Shown in pieces: positions 10,380-20,127 of a stretch of 64,000 nt of DNA. Below the pieces are notes generated by a model. It made no database searches. It was not told where the DNA came from and saw nothing but the letters and a program-made list of their open reading frames with translations. The number at the start of each line of letters is the position of its first letter. Within the stretch, counting starts at the first letter, position 1. The stretch spans positions 687,169-751,168 of the forward strand of contig BJOX01000107.1 in assembly GCA_009731375.1 (NCBI GenBank), written 5' to 3'. A program made the position numbers and the translations under genes. The stretch comes from Paulinella micropora. Its lineage: Eukaryota; Cercozoa; Imbricatea; Euglyphida.

Positions 10380-11249
10380 TTAAAACAAACTGCTCAAATA
10401 CTGGCTTCGGATCAACTTGTTTTGTTCTTGGAGCAGTTGCTGCTCGATCATGAAATGGTACTGAAATATGTTTTGGGAGTTGATGTGTTGATTGCCAAGC
10501 TGTTGATAAAGCTTTTGCCTAGGATTGGAATTGTTGAACGAAGATGCAGATGAATTAGTTGTGAGAGTTGTGAGTTGTGTGTCTGGATCAAGCAATGTTA
10601 TGGCTGGTGTGGGTTGCACTTTGCTTTGCAACGCTTCCACAGTTTTTTGAAGTTCAGCAATCTGCTTAGCTTGCTGCGCAAATCTTACAGATTCTACCTT
10701 CGAATTCTCATCCTTCTTGACATCTTTTGGTTGTTTTGCATTCGGCTTGTTTTGTTCAGGAATGGTTGATTGAGTCTGCTTCATGAGTGCAATTTCAGTT
10801 CGCACGTCCAGCATGGTTTGGCTCAAAGTGTTGAGAACGTTGACAAGTGCAGTGTCTTTTTCTTTCTCTGCTGGTTCTTTCTGATCTATGATTTCGACGT
10901 GTTCAACCTTTGGTTGTTTGCGGGGCTTGCCTGGATTTCCCGGCTTGGGGTCGGCCTTGGGCTTGGGAGCTTTGGTTTTCGTCTTTTTGGCCGGCTTTGT
11001 CACTTGAACCGGTGTCGAAGAGACCGGCTCAGCCTGCAAATATATTACAAGAAATTTATTTTCAAACGATAAAAAATTTATTTTCAAACGATACAAATAA
11101 ATAAAAACCTCAGGTTCAGGCTTGGGTTTGACTTGACGCTTGGGCCTGCAGTTGACGTAAGTCCCACCATTTCCCGGCTGCTCTTGCACCCAGGCAAAGT
11201 CGTAAATGACAGGCAGATTTTCCAAAGGAGTTTGGCTTGCGGGCGCCAT
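10380..11249 (-). CDS. hypothetical coiled-coil protein with a 75-nt intron
   Basis: The ATG at 11249 starts MAPASQTPLENLPV. Exon one is 11249-11109 and exon two is 11033-10380, giving about 264 residues. The intron 11108-11034 has GT-AG ends (CTGAG|GTTTTT and TTTGCAG|GC). It is phase 0, a multiple of three and free of stops, so retention would add 25 hydrophobic residues (VFIYLYRLKINF...). Exon sequence is Lys/Pro-rich early and predicts a coiled coil around AQQAKQIAELQKTVEALQSK. The C terminus is Gln/Asn-rich. Gene and surroundings are AT-rich like the virus-derived block at 14-22 kb, so it may belong to the same or another mobile element. The family is not recognised. Confidence 0.5.
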   Translation of the reverse strand: MAPASQTPLENLPVIYDFAWVQEQPGNGGTYVNCRPKRQVKPKPEPEVFIYLYRLKINFLSFENKFLVIYLQAEPVSSTPVQVTKPAKKTKTKAPKPKADPKPGNPGKPRKQPKVEHVEIIDQKEPAEKEKDTALVNVLNTLSQTMLDVRTEIALMKQTQSTIPEQNKPNAKQPKDVKKDENSKVESVRFAQQAKQIAELQKTVEALQSKVQPTPAITLLDPDTQLTTLTTNSSASSFNNSNPRQKLYQQLGNQHINSQNIFQYHFMIEQQLLQEQNKLIRSQYLSSLF

Positions 11250-11274
11250 CAACACGAGGAGGGGTGGGACTTCT

Positions 11275-11994
<720 letters not shown>

Positions 11995-12010
11995 TAATGT
12001 GTTTGTGTAA

Positions 12011-12280
12011 GTGAGTATGCCTGCAATCTACACACGGAATCAGAATTGTACTTGTGACAACCCACCAAGCAATTGACTTGCGCATTCATGGCAAGGGAAG
12101 GAAAAGGAGAGGAAGCCAGGTTCCAGCAAAACCGTGTGCAAATAAACAGACAACATCATACATGTTACTAATGTATATATAATTTCATGCATACATGCAT
12201 TACCTACCTAATTATTTTAAACAAAATAAACTACATAAAACAAACAATCTGTACGCTACAAATTATGAGAGAGAGAGAGC

Positions 12281-12331
<51 letters not shown>

Positions 12332-12521
12332 TGAGTATGCCTGCAATCTACACACGGAATCAGAATTGTACTTGTGACAACCCCCCAAGCAGTGAACTTG
12401 CCCATTCATGGTAAGGGAAGGAAAAGGAGAGGAATCCACTTTCTAGCAAAACCGTGTGTAAATAAACAGACAACATCATATATATTAGAGATATTGAGAG
12501 AAAGAGAGGGAAAGAGAGAGA

Positions 12522-12587
<66 letters not shown>

Positions 12588-12800
12588 GCGAGAGAGAGAG
12601 AGAGAGAGAGAGAGATCTAGAGATAGAGAGAGAGAGAGAGTATGCCTGCAATCTACACACGGAATTAGCAAAAGAATTGTACTTGTGACAACCCCCCAAG
12701 CAGTTAACTTGCACATTCATGGTAAGGGAAGGAAAAGGAGAGGAAGCATTTTTCCAGCAAAACAATGTGTAAATAAACAGACAACATCATATGTATTAGA
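12011..12800. repeat. three copies of a ~160-bp exon-like unit separated by GA tracts
   Basis: The unit starting GTATGCCTGCAATCTACACACGG recurs at about 12015, 12336 and 12640. Each copy ends near AAATAAACAGACAACATCAT and is followed by (GA)n. On the minus strand every copy keeps an open peptide starting MN, with CHKYNS and SVCRLQAYS and three to four conserved Cys. This resembles an exon piece copied together with its flanking microsatellite. About 12185-12260 is unique AT-rich sequence. Confidence 0.8.
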
Positions 12801-12819
12801 GATGTTGAGAGAAAGAGAA

Positions 12820-12858
<39 letters not shown>

Positions 12859-13167
12859 ATGTTGAGAGAGATTGAGAGAGAGAGAGAGACACAGAGAGAG
12901 AAAGAGAGAGAGAGAGAGAGAAAGATGGCCAGAGAGTCAACCAAATAACTATGTTTGCACCTTTCCTTAATACGCTCAACTGAATAACTAGGTTTCCACC
13001 TTTGATAAAGGTATAACGTACTAGCTATACTTTTGAAGTGGACGTTCCCTGAGTCGACGTCGAATTGTAAAATTGTTCTTTCACTAAAAGCGAAGAAGAA
13101 GAAGATGAATAGTGATTGAGCGCGGTGTAGTTGTGGTGTGGTTTTTAAAATTTTTTTTTTGTAGTTT
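12800..13167. other. GA microsatellite and unique AT-rich sequence
   Basis: (GA)n with interruptions extends to about 12930. It is followed by unique sequence including a GAAGAAGAAGAAGATG stretch and a T-rich tract. No gene is supported. Confidence 0.6.
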
Positions 13168-13173
13168 GCAAAT

Positions 13174-13313
13174 TTGGTCCAACAGACTAGGATAGTAGCA
13201 ACTATCCTAGTCTGCTCGACCAAATTTTTTTAGCTTTCTTTCTTTTTTTTATCGTTTGCAAATTTGGTCTAGCAGACCAGGATAGTGGTAATTATCCTGG
13301 TCTGCTGGACACA
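13174..13313. repeat. two tandem hairpins with compensatory stem changes
   Basis: Hairpin one pairs 13174-13196 with 13201-13223 around the loop AGCA. Hairpin two pairs 13264-13286 with 13291-13313 around GGTA. The units are repeats of each other at a 90-bp spacing (both start GTTTGCAAATTTGG). Stem one contains GACTAGG paired to CCTAGTC and stem two GACCAGG paired to CCTGGTC, so both strands changed together. This could be a small structured RNA or a palindromic repeat kept paired by gene conversion. Confidence 0.7.
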
Positions 13314-13319
13314 TTTTTT

Positions 13320-13337
13320 TTTTGCTTTCTTTCTTTC

Positions 13338-13373
<36 letters not shown>

Positions 13374-13612
13374 CAGTAAGCAAGGTTAAATGAGAAAGAG
13401 ACGATAGAAAACTAGAAAAAAAGAAGAACTTAATTAAAAAGAATTCTGGTTCCAAGGAAAAACAGTACAAGCTCATAAGGAAATCTGGAACTATAGGCTA
13501 ATTATAAGGTTCGATTCAACAGAAAGTTCCTGGAAATAATAATATGGAAAGGAAAATTACGTTCATTACATATATACACAATGACACACACACACACACA
13601 CACGCACACTAG

Positions 13613-13649
<37 letters not shown>

Positions 13650-13738
13650 CATATATATATATATATGTATATATATATATCTGTATATATATACAGATAT
13701 ATATATATATATATATACTAGATATATTATATATATAT
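13320..13738. other. poly-T, unique AT-rich stretch, CA/TA microsatellite
   Basis: A T homopolymer of about 30 at 13339-13370 is followed by about 190 bases of unique sequence with no supported gene, and then (CA)n and (TA)n tracts from about 13580. Confidence 0.8.
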
Positions 13739-14142
13739 GATCATTTATGTATGCAAGAGTTGTCCAACCGCAAAGTATTAAACAAGCCTTAAAAATACGA
13801 AAAACCAACATTTGACATATAGAAAACAAACATAGAAAACAAAAAAGTGTCACATGTTTAACATGAATTTATCAAACTAAGCACATTAAGAGAGATTACG
13901 ACGAAAAGACACATAAACCATATTTTTATTTCATAAAAGTATATATAAACTGCGTGTATATGGTTTATGTGTCTTTTCGTCGTAATCTCTCTTAATGTGC
14001 TTAGTTTGATAAATTCATGTTAAACATTTGACACTTTTTTCTTTTCTATGTATGTTTTCTATATGTCAAATGTTGGTTTTTCGTATTTTTAAGGCTTGTT
14101 TAATACTTTGCGGTTGGACAAGTCTTGCATACATAAATGATC
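13739..14142. repeat. near-perfect 185-bp inverted repeat with 34-nt loop
   Basis: The left arm 13739-13923 starts GATCATTTATGTATGCAAG. The right arm 13958-14142 is its reverse complement with only about four mismatches over 185 bp. The spacer is 13924-13957. A transcript would fold into a long double-stranded hairpin. It lies just beyond the 3' end of the virus-derived gene block, where a terminal repeat of a linear element would be expected. I did not find a second copy at the other end of that block. Confidence 0.93.
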
Positions 14143-14225
14143 AGCAGTGAGGAAAACAAAATAAAACGACACAATGAGAAAACCCAGTCAATTTAATAAA
14201 AATTGTTTCAGAAGATGGGGACAAT

Positions 14226-14694
14226 CTAATTAATGGATTCTTCATTATCCCCCACTTTTTTCATTAAGGCGGAGAGAGAAGGAAAGACAAGGATTTCCTC
14301 CCCCTCCTCCCCAACCTTGAGTGAAACAAGAAAGTAAGTTTTCTTTCTTGGGTTTCTCATGGTTTTATCAAGGGGCACCCAAGCGAAAAGATAATTCTCT
14401 GTTCGCTCACTCGCCCTGCGAGTATAATACTTGGTTTCGTTTTGGAAGGCGCTAAAACCATCCAACAAACCCAGGCCGACAAACCCAGCAGACACACGAA
14501 TGAATTGTGCGTCTTTATTTTCGGCAGGGGCTTTTTTCTCAACCGCCTCCCAAGTTTTCCAAAAAGCAGGAGCAACACCTACAACCACATTCATTATCGT
14601 AAAAAAAGAAACAATAGAGTTAGGACTTACCCGCAGGAGCAGGATTGAGGTTGATTCCGCCAACTCCGTCGGCTAATTGGTTCGGCTCGCCCAT
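14226..14694 (-). CDS. hypothetical protein, two exons with a 52-nt intron
   Basis: The ATG at 14694 starts MGEPNQLADGVGGINLN. Exon one (14694-14631) ends at a perfect donor, G|GTAAGT. Intron 14630-14579 has a CTAAC branch-like motif and a TTGTAG acceptor. Exon two (14578-14226) continues VAPAFWKTWEAVEKKAP and ends KKVGDNEESIN, for about 138 residues. Without splicing the first frame stops after three more codons, so the intron is needed to join the frames. A glycine-rich hydrophobic stretch, VSAGFVGLGLLDGF, may be a membrane-associated segment. The family is not recognised. It is the last gene of the minus-strand series. Confidence 0.6.
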
Positions 14695-15308
14695 AGTCTA
14701 TTACACACACAAAAAGCATGTGTACAGATACTTCCCTGTTCAGAGAGCGCTAGACTTGCTGGCAACTCATATCTGAGGTTGTTGAGGGTCATCAACTCCT
14801 CAGTAATTTTAATATCCTTTCCTTCCATTTTTTTTGTGTGCTCGTGGGATTGTAAAATATGCGATGCTACTATACTAAAAAAATAATAATAGAAATTAAA
14901 AATAAATAATTATTCACCTGAAACGGATTGTTTAATAATATAAACTGATTTCTGTATGTTGTCAAGTCTCGCATCTTGTGGTGAAGTCAATTGAAACTCT
15001 CTTGCCTCAGCATTCTGAACCGCTTTCTTTAAATGAGCCAAACTGCTAACAGCAGTGTCCAAATCAACAACATCTGCATTTTCTTTGTTATCAGAAATGT
15101 CTGTTAATGTGTTTTGAATAGTGCTCTTCTCATGCGGGACAAGATCACCAAATTCAGTTAATGGTTGGTTAACTAATGGGGCACCATGACTACTCCACAA
15201 TTCAAACTGGTTTAGTTGAAACCCATCACTTTTTGGTCGGTTTGCTTCATTTATCTTATTAATAAAATCAATTTGCAAACGTTTTGAAGCACTTGAGTTT
15301 TTAATCAT
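14673..15308 (-). CDS. hypothetical protein, probable 48-nt intron
   Basis: Starts MIKNSSASKRLQIDFINKIN at 15308. Unspliced, the frame ends after SVSGE at 14910. Removing 14917-14870 (G|GTGAAT to TATAG) keeps the frame open for another 65 codons (ASHILQSHEHTKKMEGKD...) to a TAG at 14673, about 195 residues in all. The extended end overlaps the start of the next gene by 22 bp. The protein is hydrophilic with helical heptad-like stretches (AVSSLAHLKKAVQNAEAREF). No family is recognised. The short unspliced form is the alternative. Confidence 0.5.
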
Positions 15309-15339
15309 TATATAATAATAATTATTTTATCAATTACCA

Positions 15340-15918
15340 TTAATTATTTTTTTCATAATTTGTAAATTCTTGTGCGTAATTATTTCCTCTTTCATTTTCT
15401 TTAACTATGGCTTGATTTACATCAATGTCATTAGTTTGTGCAACCTTTTCAGTTGGTGGAGTTTCTTAAGAAGCATCTTCTATTACTTCTATCTTACTTG
15501 CTGGTGTTGTTGTAGTTTGTTTTGGCACAGAAACGGGAGTGGGATTAACAGATTTTGGTAAAGATTGTTCAATCTTAAGTGCTGGAGACATTTCAACAGG
15601 TTTCGCATTTGGTTCAGGAGATGAATTATTTGCTGATTCTATGTCTGGTATTTTTCTTTTTAATGCTTCATCTGGCATTTGATCTGGTCGCCCGCTGGGA
15701 ATAGGTTGTTCATTTTTCTTACTTTCCGATTTGCTCACTTTTGGTTTTAATTGACACTTAATCTTGCCACTTTTAATATCCTCTTCTATCTTCTTTACTG
15801 CTAAGTATTCGGGCGATCCCTTACGAATGGTTACGAATTTTCCCTGCGAATTCTGTTTATACCAAATAGCAACTGCTTGTTGATAGCAAGTCTTGTATAA
15901 TTTAGTTGATTCCGCCAT
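15340..15918 (-). CDS. hypothetical basic, Pro-rich protein with internal TAA
   Basis: Starts MAESTKLYKTCYQQAVAIWY at 15918. The N-terminal about 55 residues look globular (KFVTIRKGSPEYLAVKKIEE); the rest is Lys/Ser/Pro-rich and probably disordered. After 150 codons there is a TAA at 15466-15468. The same frame then reads 41 more protein-like codons (ETPPTEKVAQTNDIDVNQAI...) to a second TAA at 15340. This could be a nonsense mutation, readthrough or a base error. TAA is the normal stop of neighbouring genes, so code reassignment is unlikely. Confidence 0.55.
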
Positions 15919-16087
15919 ATTATATATTATTGCGGAAAAAAACTTTCAATTTAATTTTTTACAAGTTTGTCATATCTCTATCCTTATTTAATCGTAATAT
16001 AGTAGAGAAATTTTTTCTAAAATGGGTTGTTCTATCACTGGCAGTGTTGTTAATTGCTAGGAATGAATAAGGTTCTGCCGTAGCATA

Positions 16088-16850
16088 TTAAACCATATTG
16101 TAAAATTCTTTTTTGGTGAGAAAAGGACTTTCATATTCATCCGCCAGTCTGTCAAGTTCGCTTCTCCTTACTCCATTAAAAATAATCATCCAATGGCAAT
16201 TAATTCTTATTCTTCGTGGGAGTTGTGTATAACTCTGAGTTGCTACCCAGACTGACACCTTAGCGTGTGTTGAAGCGAAAAACAACTCAGTAAGCACTTC
16301 TGATTTGAGAAAAGTTTTGTTCTGTGCGATGTCATCCAATAACAATAATATTTTCGGTGCCTTCTTAAACCCTTTAGTTTGAATCAGTTCTTTTTGTTTG
16401 GTTAATATTTCTCTTATTAACTCAGGCCTATCTTCTTTGATTGTGTCTTCTTTTTTTAACTTGAGAGTGTCTTCTAAAATCGGGCACGGACTTTCGCATT
16501 CTATCATAAAAACCTTTCAACATGTTCTTTTTTGCGAGTAGATTACAAATCATAACTGATTTCCCCCCGCCAGTGCTTGCACATATAACCATAGTCCCCA
16601 TTGCTGGCAATATTCCTTCTTTTTGAATAGGAAGCAATTCAACCCCATCTCTTTGTGTTTTAATTGGTTGTATTTCCAAGTCATTCTTAAATTTTGGCGG
16701 TTTTTTGCTATCTAACTCTGTTATTACTGGCCTGTCAATAGTAAATTCCTCGTGGGCTTTTTCTATGTTGGTCTTCTCCAGATTCTGCTTCAAAAGTGTT
16801 TTTCGTGGCAACTTGTTTGCTATTAATCCTTTATGTATAGATCTAGGCAT
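16088..16850 (-). CDS. FtsK/HerA-type genome-packaging ATPase, frameshifted
   Basis: The likely start is the ATG at 16850 (MPRSIHKGLIANKLPRKTLL), seven bases after the upstream gene. The Walker A loop is ASTGGGKS at about residue 100. The Walker B strand KILLLLDD is followed by an Asn/Thr segment, and VWVATQSYTQLP resembles the sensor region of viral packaging ATPases, which pump DNA into preformed capsids. The frame breaks around 16480-16515. The first frame goes off after LKGFYDRM; a second frame, one base over, resumes with ECESP and LEDTLKLKKEDTI and carries Walker B to the TAA at 16088. A TTTTT run lies at the break. The region between the motifs is short for the family. Confidence 0.8.
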
Positions 16851-16857
16851 TACTATA

Positions 16858-17214
16858 TTATGGGTTTTGAAAATAGTTTGGATTATATCTATAATTATCA
16901 TATTCAACACCAAATGGTTGCGGTGGTGAAGCATAATTATAGAAATAAGGAGAGTAAGGACTACCAAAAGCATAATTACTTGGAGGATTGACAAGCGGTT
17001 TAAAATCTTTTCTTTCAGGACGAGTTTGAACTTGTCGCGGGATTTCAGCAGGGAAGTTTCTAGTCAGTTTTCGTTTCATTTTTGGAAACTCTCTTTTTTC
17101 GTTCATTCTGGTCTGAATGACTGCTCTATTGTATCTATTCAACATAAAGTGATTATTTGTGTTGCAATAAAGTGTGTTATCTAGTGATTCAAGATCATTC
17201 TTAGTTTCTAGCAT
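16858..17214 (-). CDS. hypothetical Asn/Tyr/Pro-rich protein
   Basis: The first ATG in frame is at 17214 (MLETKNDLESLDNTLYCNTN), giving 118 residues ending YNPNYFQNP. The open frame extends upstream past it (PLIKGNELRRDR), overlapping the end of the PLA2-protein frame by about 20 bases. It may therefore be either a separate gene or the tail of that protein after a further shift. The C-terminal half is rich in Tyr, Pro and Asn, a composition common in small virion proteins. The ATPase start follows after seven bases. Confidence 0.5.
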   Translation of the reverse strand: MLETKNDLESLDNTLYCNTNNHFMLNRYNRAVIQTRMNEKREFPKMKRKLTRNFPAEIPRQVQTRPERKDFKPLVNPPSNYAFGSPYSPYFYNYASPPQPFGVEYDNYRYNPNYFQNP

Positions 17215-17239
17215 GCGATCGCGTCTTAGTTCGTTGCCT

Positions 17240-18558
17240 TTAATAAGTGGGTTTGTTTGCAAATTCCACGAATGCGGCTACTTGTGGATTTGGCGGTGAT
17301 GGTGCTGGTGTTGCTTGCGGTGGTGCTGGTGTTGCTTGCAGTGGTGCTGGTGTTGCTTGCGGTGGATTAGTTTTTTCAACTTGACTATCTTTTAACTCTA
17401 ACTCTTCCAATTGCTTCATTTGGTCTTGAGTTAATTTACCCCGCATTTCTTCGTAAATTCTCTTATCCAAAACATCATCTGCATCTGCTACGTCTGACAT
17501 ACTAGCACCTTGATTTAGTGCTTGTTTGATGGCCTCTTCCCATCCAACTTTTGGATCGTCATAATTGGAAAGTTTTTCTCTCTCAACGATTTAACAAATC
17601 CCTTTAAGTGCCTCGTTTGGGCGCCTTTATCCTCAAGTATGAGCAAGTTATTGCCCAGTCCAATAGTATCTGCTACTACCATATTGTCTGAGTATGTGAT
17701 CGGGACTTCAACACTAAGATTTATATCTTTTGCTATACTTGGTGGAATATCTTTTGTGCTCTGTGTATTTATTTTTTCTATAAAATTATTAATTGTAGTT
17801 TCATTTGCTGGTGCGATAAGAGAATATCCTTTCACGCCATCGGCTGTTTCTTGCGATTTCACCATTTTATGAAAACCATCAACGAGTTCCGCATATTGTT
17901 TATTAAATGTAGCAGGATTTACTACTTTATTTACTTTAAATGTTGCATCCTTGATACCAATCATGGACATTAATGTTTTATCTACATCGCCTATAAATCC
18001 ATTATACTTCGCATCTGGAGGAGTGGTTTTGATAGTTTTCCAAAACTTCATCGCATCCCAAAAAGATACTCCGCTACGTGCCCTCCCCTGTGCTTCCAAG
18101 GCCATTCTAGATATATCCGCTTTTGAAAACATTGAGTTGTAATTGTCAAAAATACTCTTGGCAACTTCAGCCGTAGCCAATCCATTACTCGTTAGATAAT
18201 CACTCATATTGGTAATTCTTTCAAAGTATCGTTTATCTGCAAAGTCTTGGACATTCTTGTCGCCTGACACATACAATAAATCATGTTCGAAAGCAACTAA
18301 GTCCAAAGCATCTGCTGGGAGAATGTAAGGAAATTTGCCACGAGTTCTATCTTCTAATTGAAGACGGCTTTCCACTCGTGTGCCCCCACCATTATAATTA
18401 CTTCCCTCGGTATGAATTCGTTCTTCTTCCAACTTAGTGAGAGCATCTGGTTGAGCAGACCATGTTTGATATATTACTTTAAGTGCTTTTGCAAGACCAG
18501 CAAGTGTCATAGTCTCTACGCCTGCTTTGAAAACGTCCCACGCACCTAAAGACGTTAC
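17240..18558 (-). CDS. virion protein with phospholipase A2-like motif, frameshifted C terminus
   Basis: The frame is open from just after a TGA at 18559. The first ATG is at 18510 (MTLAGLAKALKVIYQ). Around residues 45-100 it carries YNGGGTRVESRL, then FEHDLLYVSG and FADKRYFERI. The glycine loop, the His-Asp pair and the downstream AD resemble the PLA2-like domain of minor capsid proteins in Polinton-like viruses and parvovirus-type VP1, used to breach membranes on entry. The frame closes at 17515. A shift at the A5 run (plus-strand T5, 17574-17578) opens the next frame, GWEEAIKQALNQGASM, which continues to 17240 with QATPAP repeats. About 16 codons upstream of the ATG are in frame with the preceding gene. 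Confidence 0.6.
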
Positions 18559-19590
18559 TCAAATGGCTAATTTGTTCCTATATTCCCTCCATACATAATC
18601 ACCTATTCTTTGCTGTCCGCTTGCGATCAAAAGAGGATTAGGCGGAGGCAAACCCTGTGGCGCTTCATTTCTTGCTAGTGTTAGCAAAAGGGCATTGAAA
18701 GCATCTGCTCTTCTTCTTCCGAGTAATTCACCATTCATTGCACGTAGTTGTGGATTGTTGGCAACTAATCTCAATATCTGCCCCCACGCTAGTTTTCTCA
18801 CACCATATCGCCCAACACCTGTAGCAACGTTAAGTAATCTATTAAGTCTGGGACCCATAATTATCTCTTGAATACTTCTAATAATAGCATTAACAAATCT
18901 ATCTACATTTCGGGGATCATCAGTTATTCGTGGCACAAGCATCTTGTGTTCGTCGCCTATCTGTGCTTCTATTAAACCATCATCTGGGTATTTTCTCTCC
19001 CACTCTTCTCGGTTTTCTTTCCATTCCTTATATTCCTGTTCCGCTTGCTTTCTATCCTCTCTTCGTATTACGCGAGTTTTGTCCGCTTTGCCTTTGTTTT
19101 TCATATACGTTAAGCCCTTATCGGTTAATCGTTTTAAGTCTTCTTCTTTATATTCTTGTTTCACCAATTGTGTTATATCACGCTTCATTTGCTGGATATT
19201 GTCTTCTATGTGCATTATAACATATTTATCGGTAACCATTGCTAATTTTCGCATTTCAATCATTTGTTCGTTCATGGGGGCAGTTCCATGTTTTCTTTCA
19301 AATTCTTTCATACCGACGCCGTCATCTTGGAGGTGCGCTTTCAGTTCATCGTAATTCATGTTTGCATAAATACTTTGCTTATTGTCCAACGCGCTAATCC
19401 TATCTTTTAAATCCTCCATAGTATTCCCCCCTCTTGTTGAAGCATTCAACAATCTATCCGCTCTAAGCCTCTCGCGGGCTTGACTATTGATGCCTTCATT
19501 AACTTGATCAATCCAAAAATCGTCTGCTTCATCCAACAAATCACGTCTAATTTCGTTATAATACGTAAAAAATGGTTTTTCGTGTGGCAT
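18559..19590 (-). CDS. hypothetical structural-type protein, helical and charged
   Basis: Starts MPHEKPFFTYYNEIRRDLLD at 19590; 343 codons. The middle (about 110-215) is a long charged helical region (QMKRDITQLVKQEYKEEDL, RKQAEQEYKEWKENREEWE). The end, GPRLNRLLNVATGVGRYGVR, is more hydrophobic. It ends at TGA 18559-18561, but the same frame continues as VTSLGAWDVFKAGVETM into the PLA2-like protein. The two may once have been one large minor capsid protein, or the stop may be read through. No homologue is recognised. Its start faces the plus-strand gene across 24 bp. Confidence 0.6.
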   Translation of the reverse strand: MPHEKPFFTYYNEIRRDLLDEADDFWIDQVNEGINSQARERLRADRLLNASTRGGNTMEDLKDRISALDNKQSIYANMNYDELKAHLQDDGVGMKEFERKHGTAPMNEQMIEMRKLAMVTDKYVIMHIEDNIQQMKRDITQLVKQEYKEEDLKRLTDKGLTYMKNKGKADKTRVIRREDRKQAEQEYKEWKENREEWERKYPDDGLIEAQIGDEHKMLVPRITDDPRNVDRFVNAIIRSIQEIIMGPRLNRLLNVATGVGRYGVRKLAWGQILRLVANNPQLRAMNGELLGRRRADAFNALLLTLARNEAPQGLPPPNPLLIASGQQRIGDYVWREYRNKLAI

Positions 19591-19614
19591 TTTTTTTATC
19601 CGCTATTATATAAC
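19591..19614. promoter_or_regulatory. 24-bp bidirectional intergenic promoter candidate
   Basis: Only 24 AT-rich bases separate two divergent ATGs. They contain CTATTATATAA, a TATA-like element readable in the plus direction. Such compact divergent spacing is usual in small DNA viruses. The call is positional inference. Confidence 0.35.
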
Positions 19615-19974
19615 ATGGATAATAAAAAAGAAAAAAGCAAAGACGAGCAACAACTTGAAGAGTTGGAAAAACTTGGAAAGGAGATAGACCAAATCCGCAT
19701 CACTCAGAACTTAGTGAATAGAAACCCCAATATTTTTAGAAAACCTGAAAATATCCTTTACCGCTTACCGCTATCAGATAAGCAACGAGAAGCAATTTAT
19801 AATAATATAATTAAAGAAGAGGGAAAAAGCGGAGTTAAATATATGTTATTAATATTGCTATTCGTGTGCTCGGCTATGTCGCGGACTGCCTGCGATTTTT
19901 ACTCGCGATACTCGGAAAAAAAGAATGAATCGTGTGCTTATTGTATAAAGCAAGGGGTAGATACAGGTTCATAA
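19615..19974 (+). CDS. small protein with one membrane segment
   Basis: ATG at 19615, MDNKKEKSKDEQQLEELEKL; 119 residues. A charged helical N-terminal half with coiled-coil character is followed by a hydrophobic segment, YMLLILLFVCSAMS (about 80-93), and a Cys-containing tail (ACDFYSRY, SCAYCIKQG). This fits a type II-like virion membrane protein, but no family is recognised. It is divergent from the gene at 19590. Confidence 0.55.
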   Translation: MDNKKEKSKDEQQLEELEKLGKEIDQIRITQNLVNRNPNIFRKPENILYRLPLSDKQREAIYNNIIKEEGKSGVKYMLLILLFVCSAMSRTACDFYSRYSEKKNESCAYCIKQGVDTGS

Positions 19975-20127
19975 ATAACGGAAATAATATGCGTCGTAGT
20001 TTTGATGAGGCACTGCCTTTAATGTGTGCGGGTGATAGTTCGTCTTGATACAAAACATATATATGAATGCGGTAATTTGTGATTTAAAGATAGCGATATA
20101 TAATAATAACAAATAATAACAAACAAT
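19975..20127. other. AT-rich spacer before the nuclease gene
   Basis: An AT-rich spacer, ending in repeated AATAACAAATAATAACAAAC just before the next ATG. No gene is seen. Confidence 0.6.

Noticed and set aside
15466-18561. Reassignment of TAA or TGA to sense codons in this genome
   Set aside because: Neighbouring genes end at TAA, TGA or TAG in sensible places, and only two internal stops would need it; nonsense mutation or base error is simpler.
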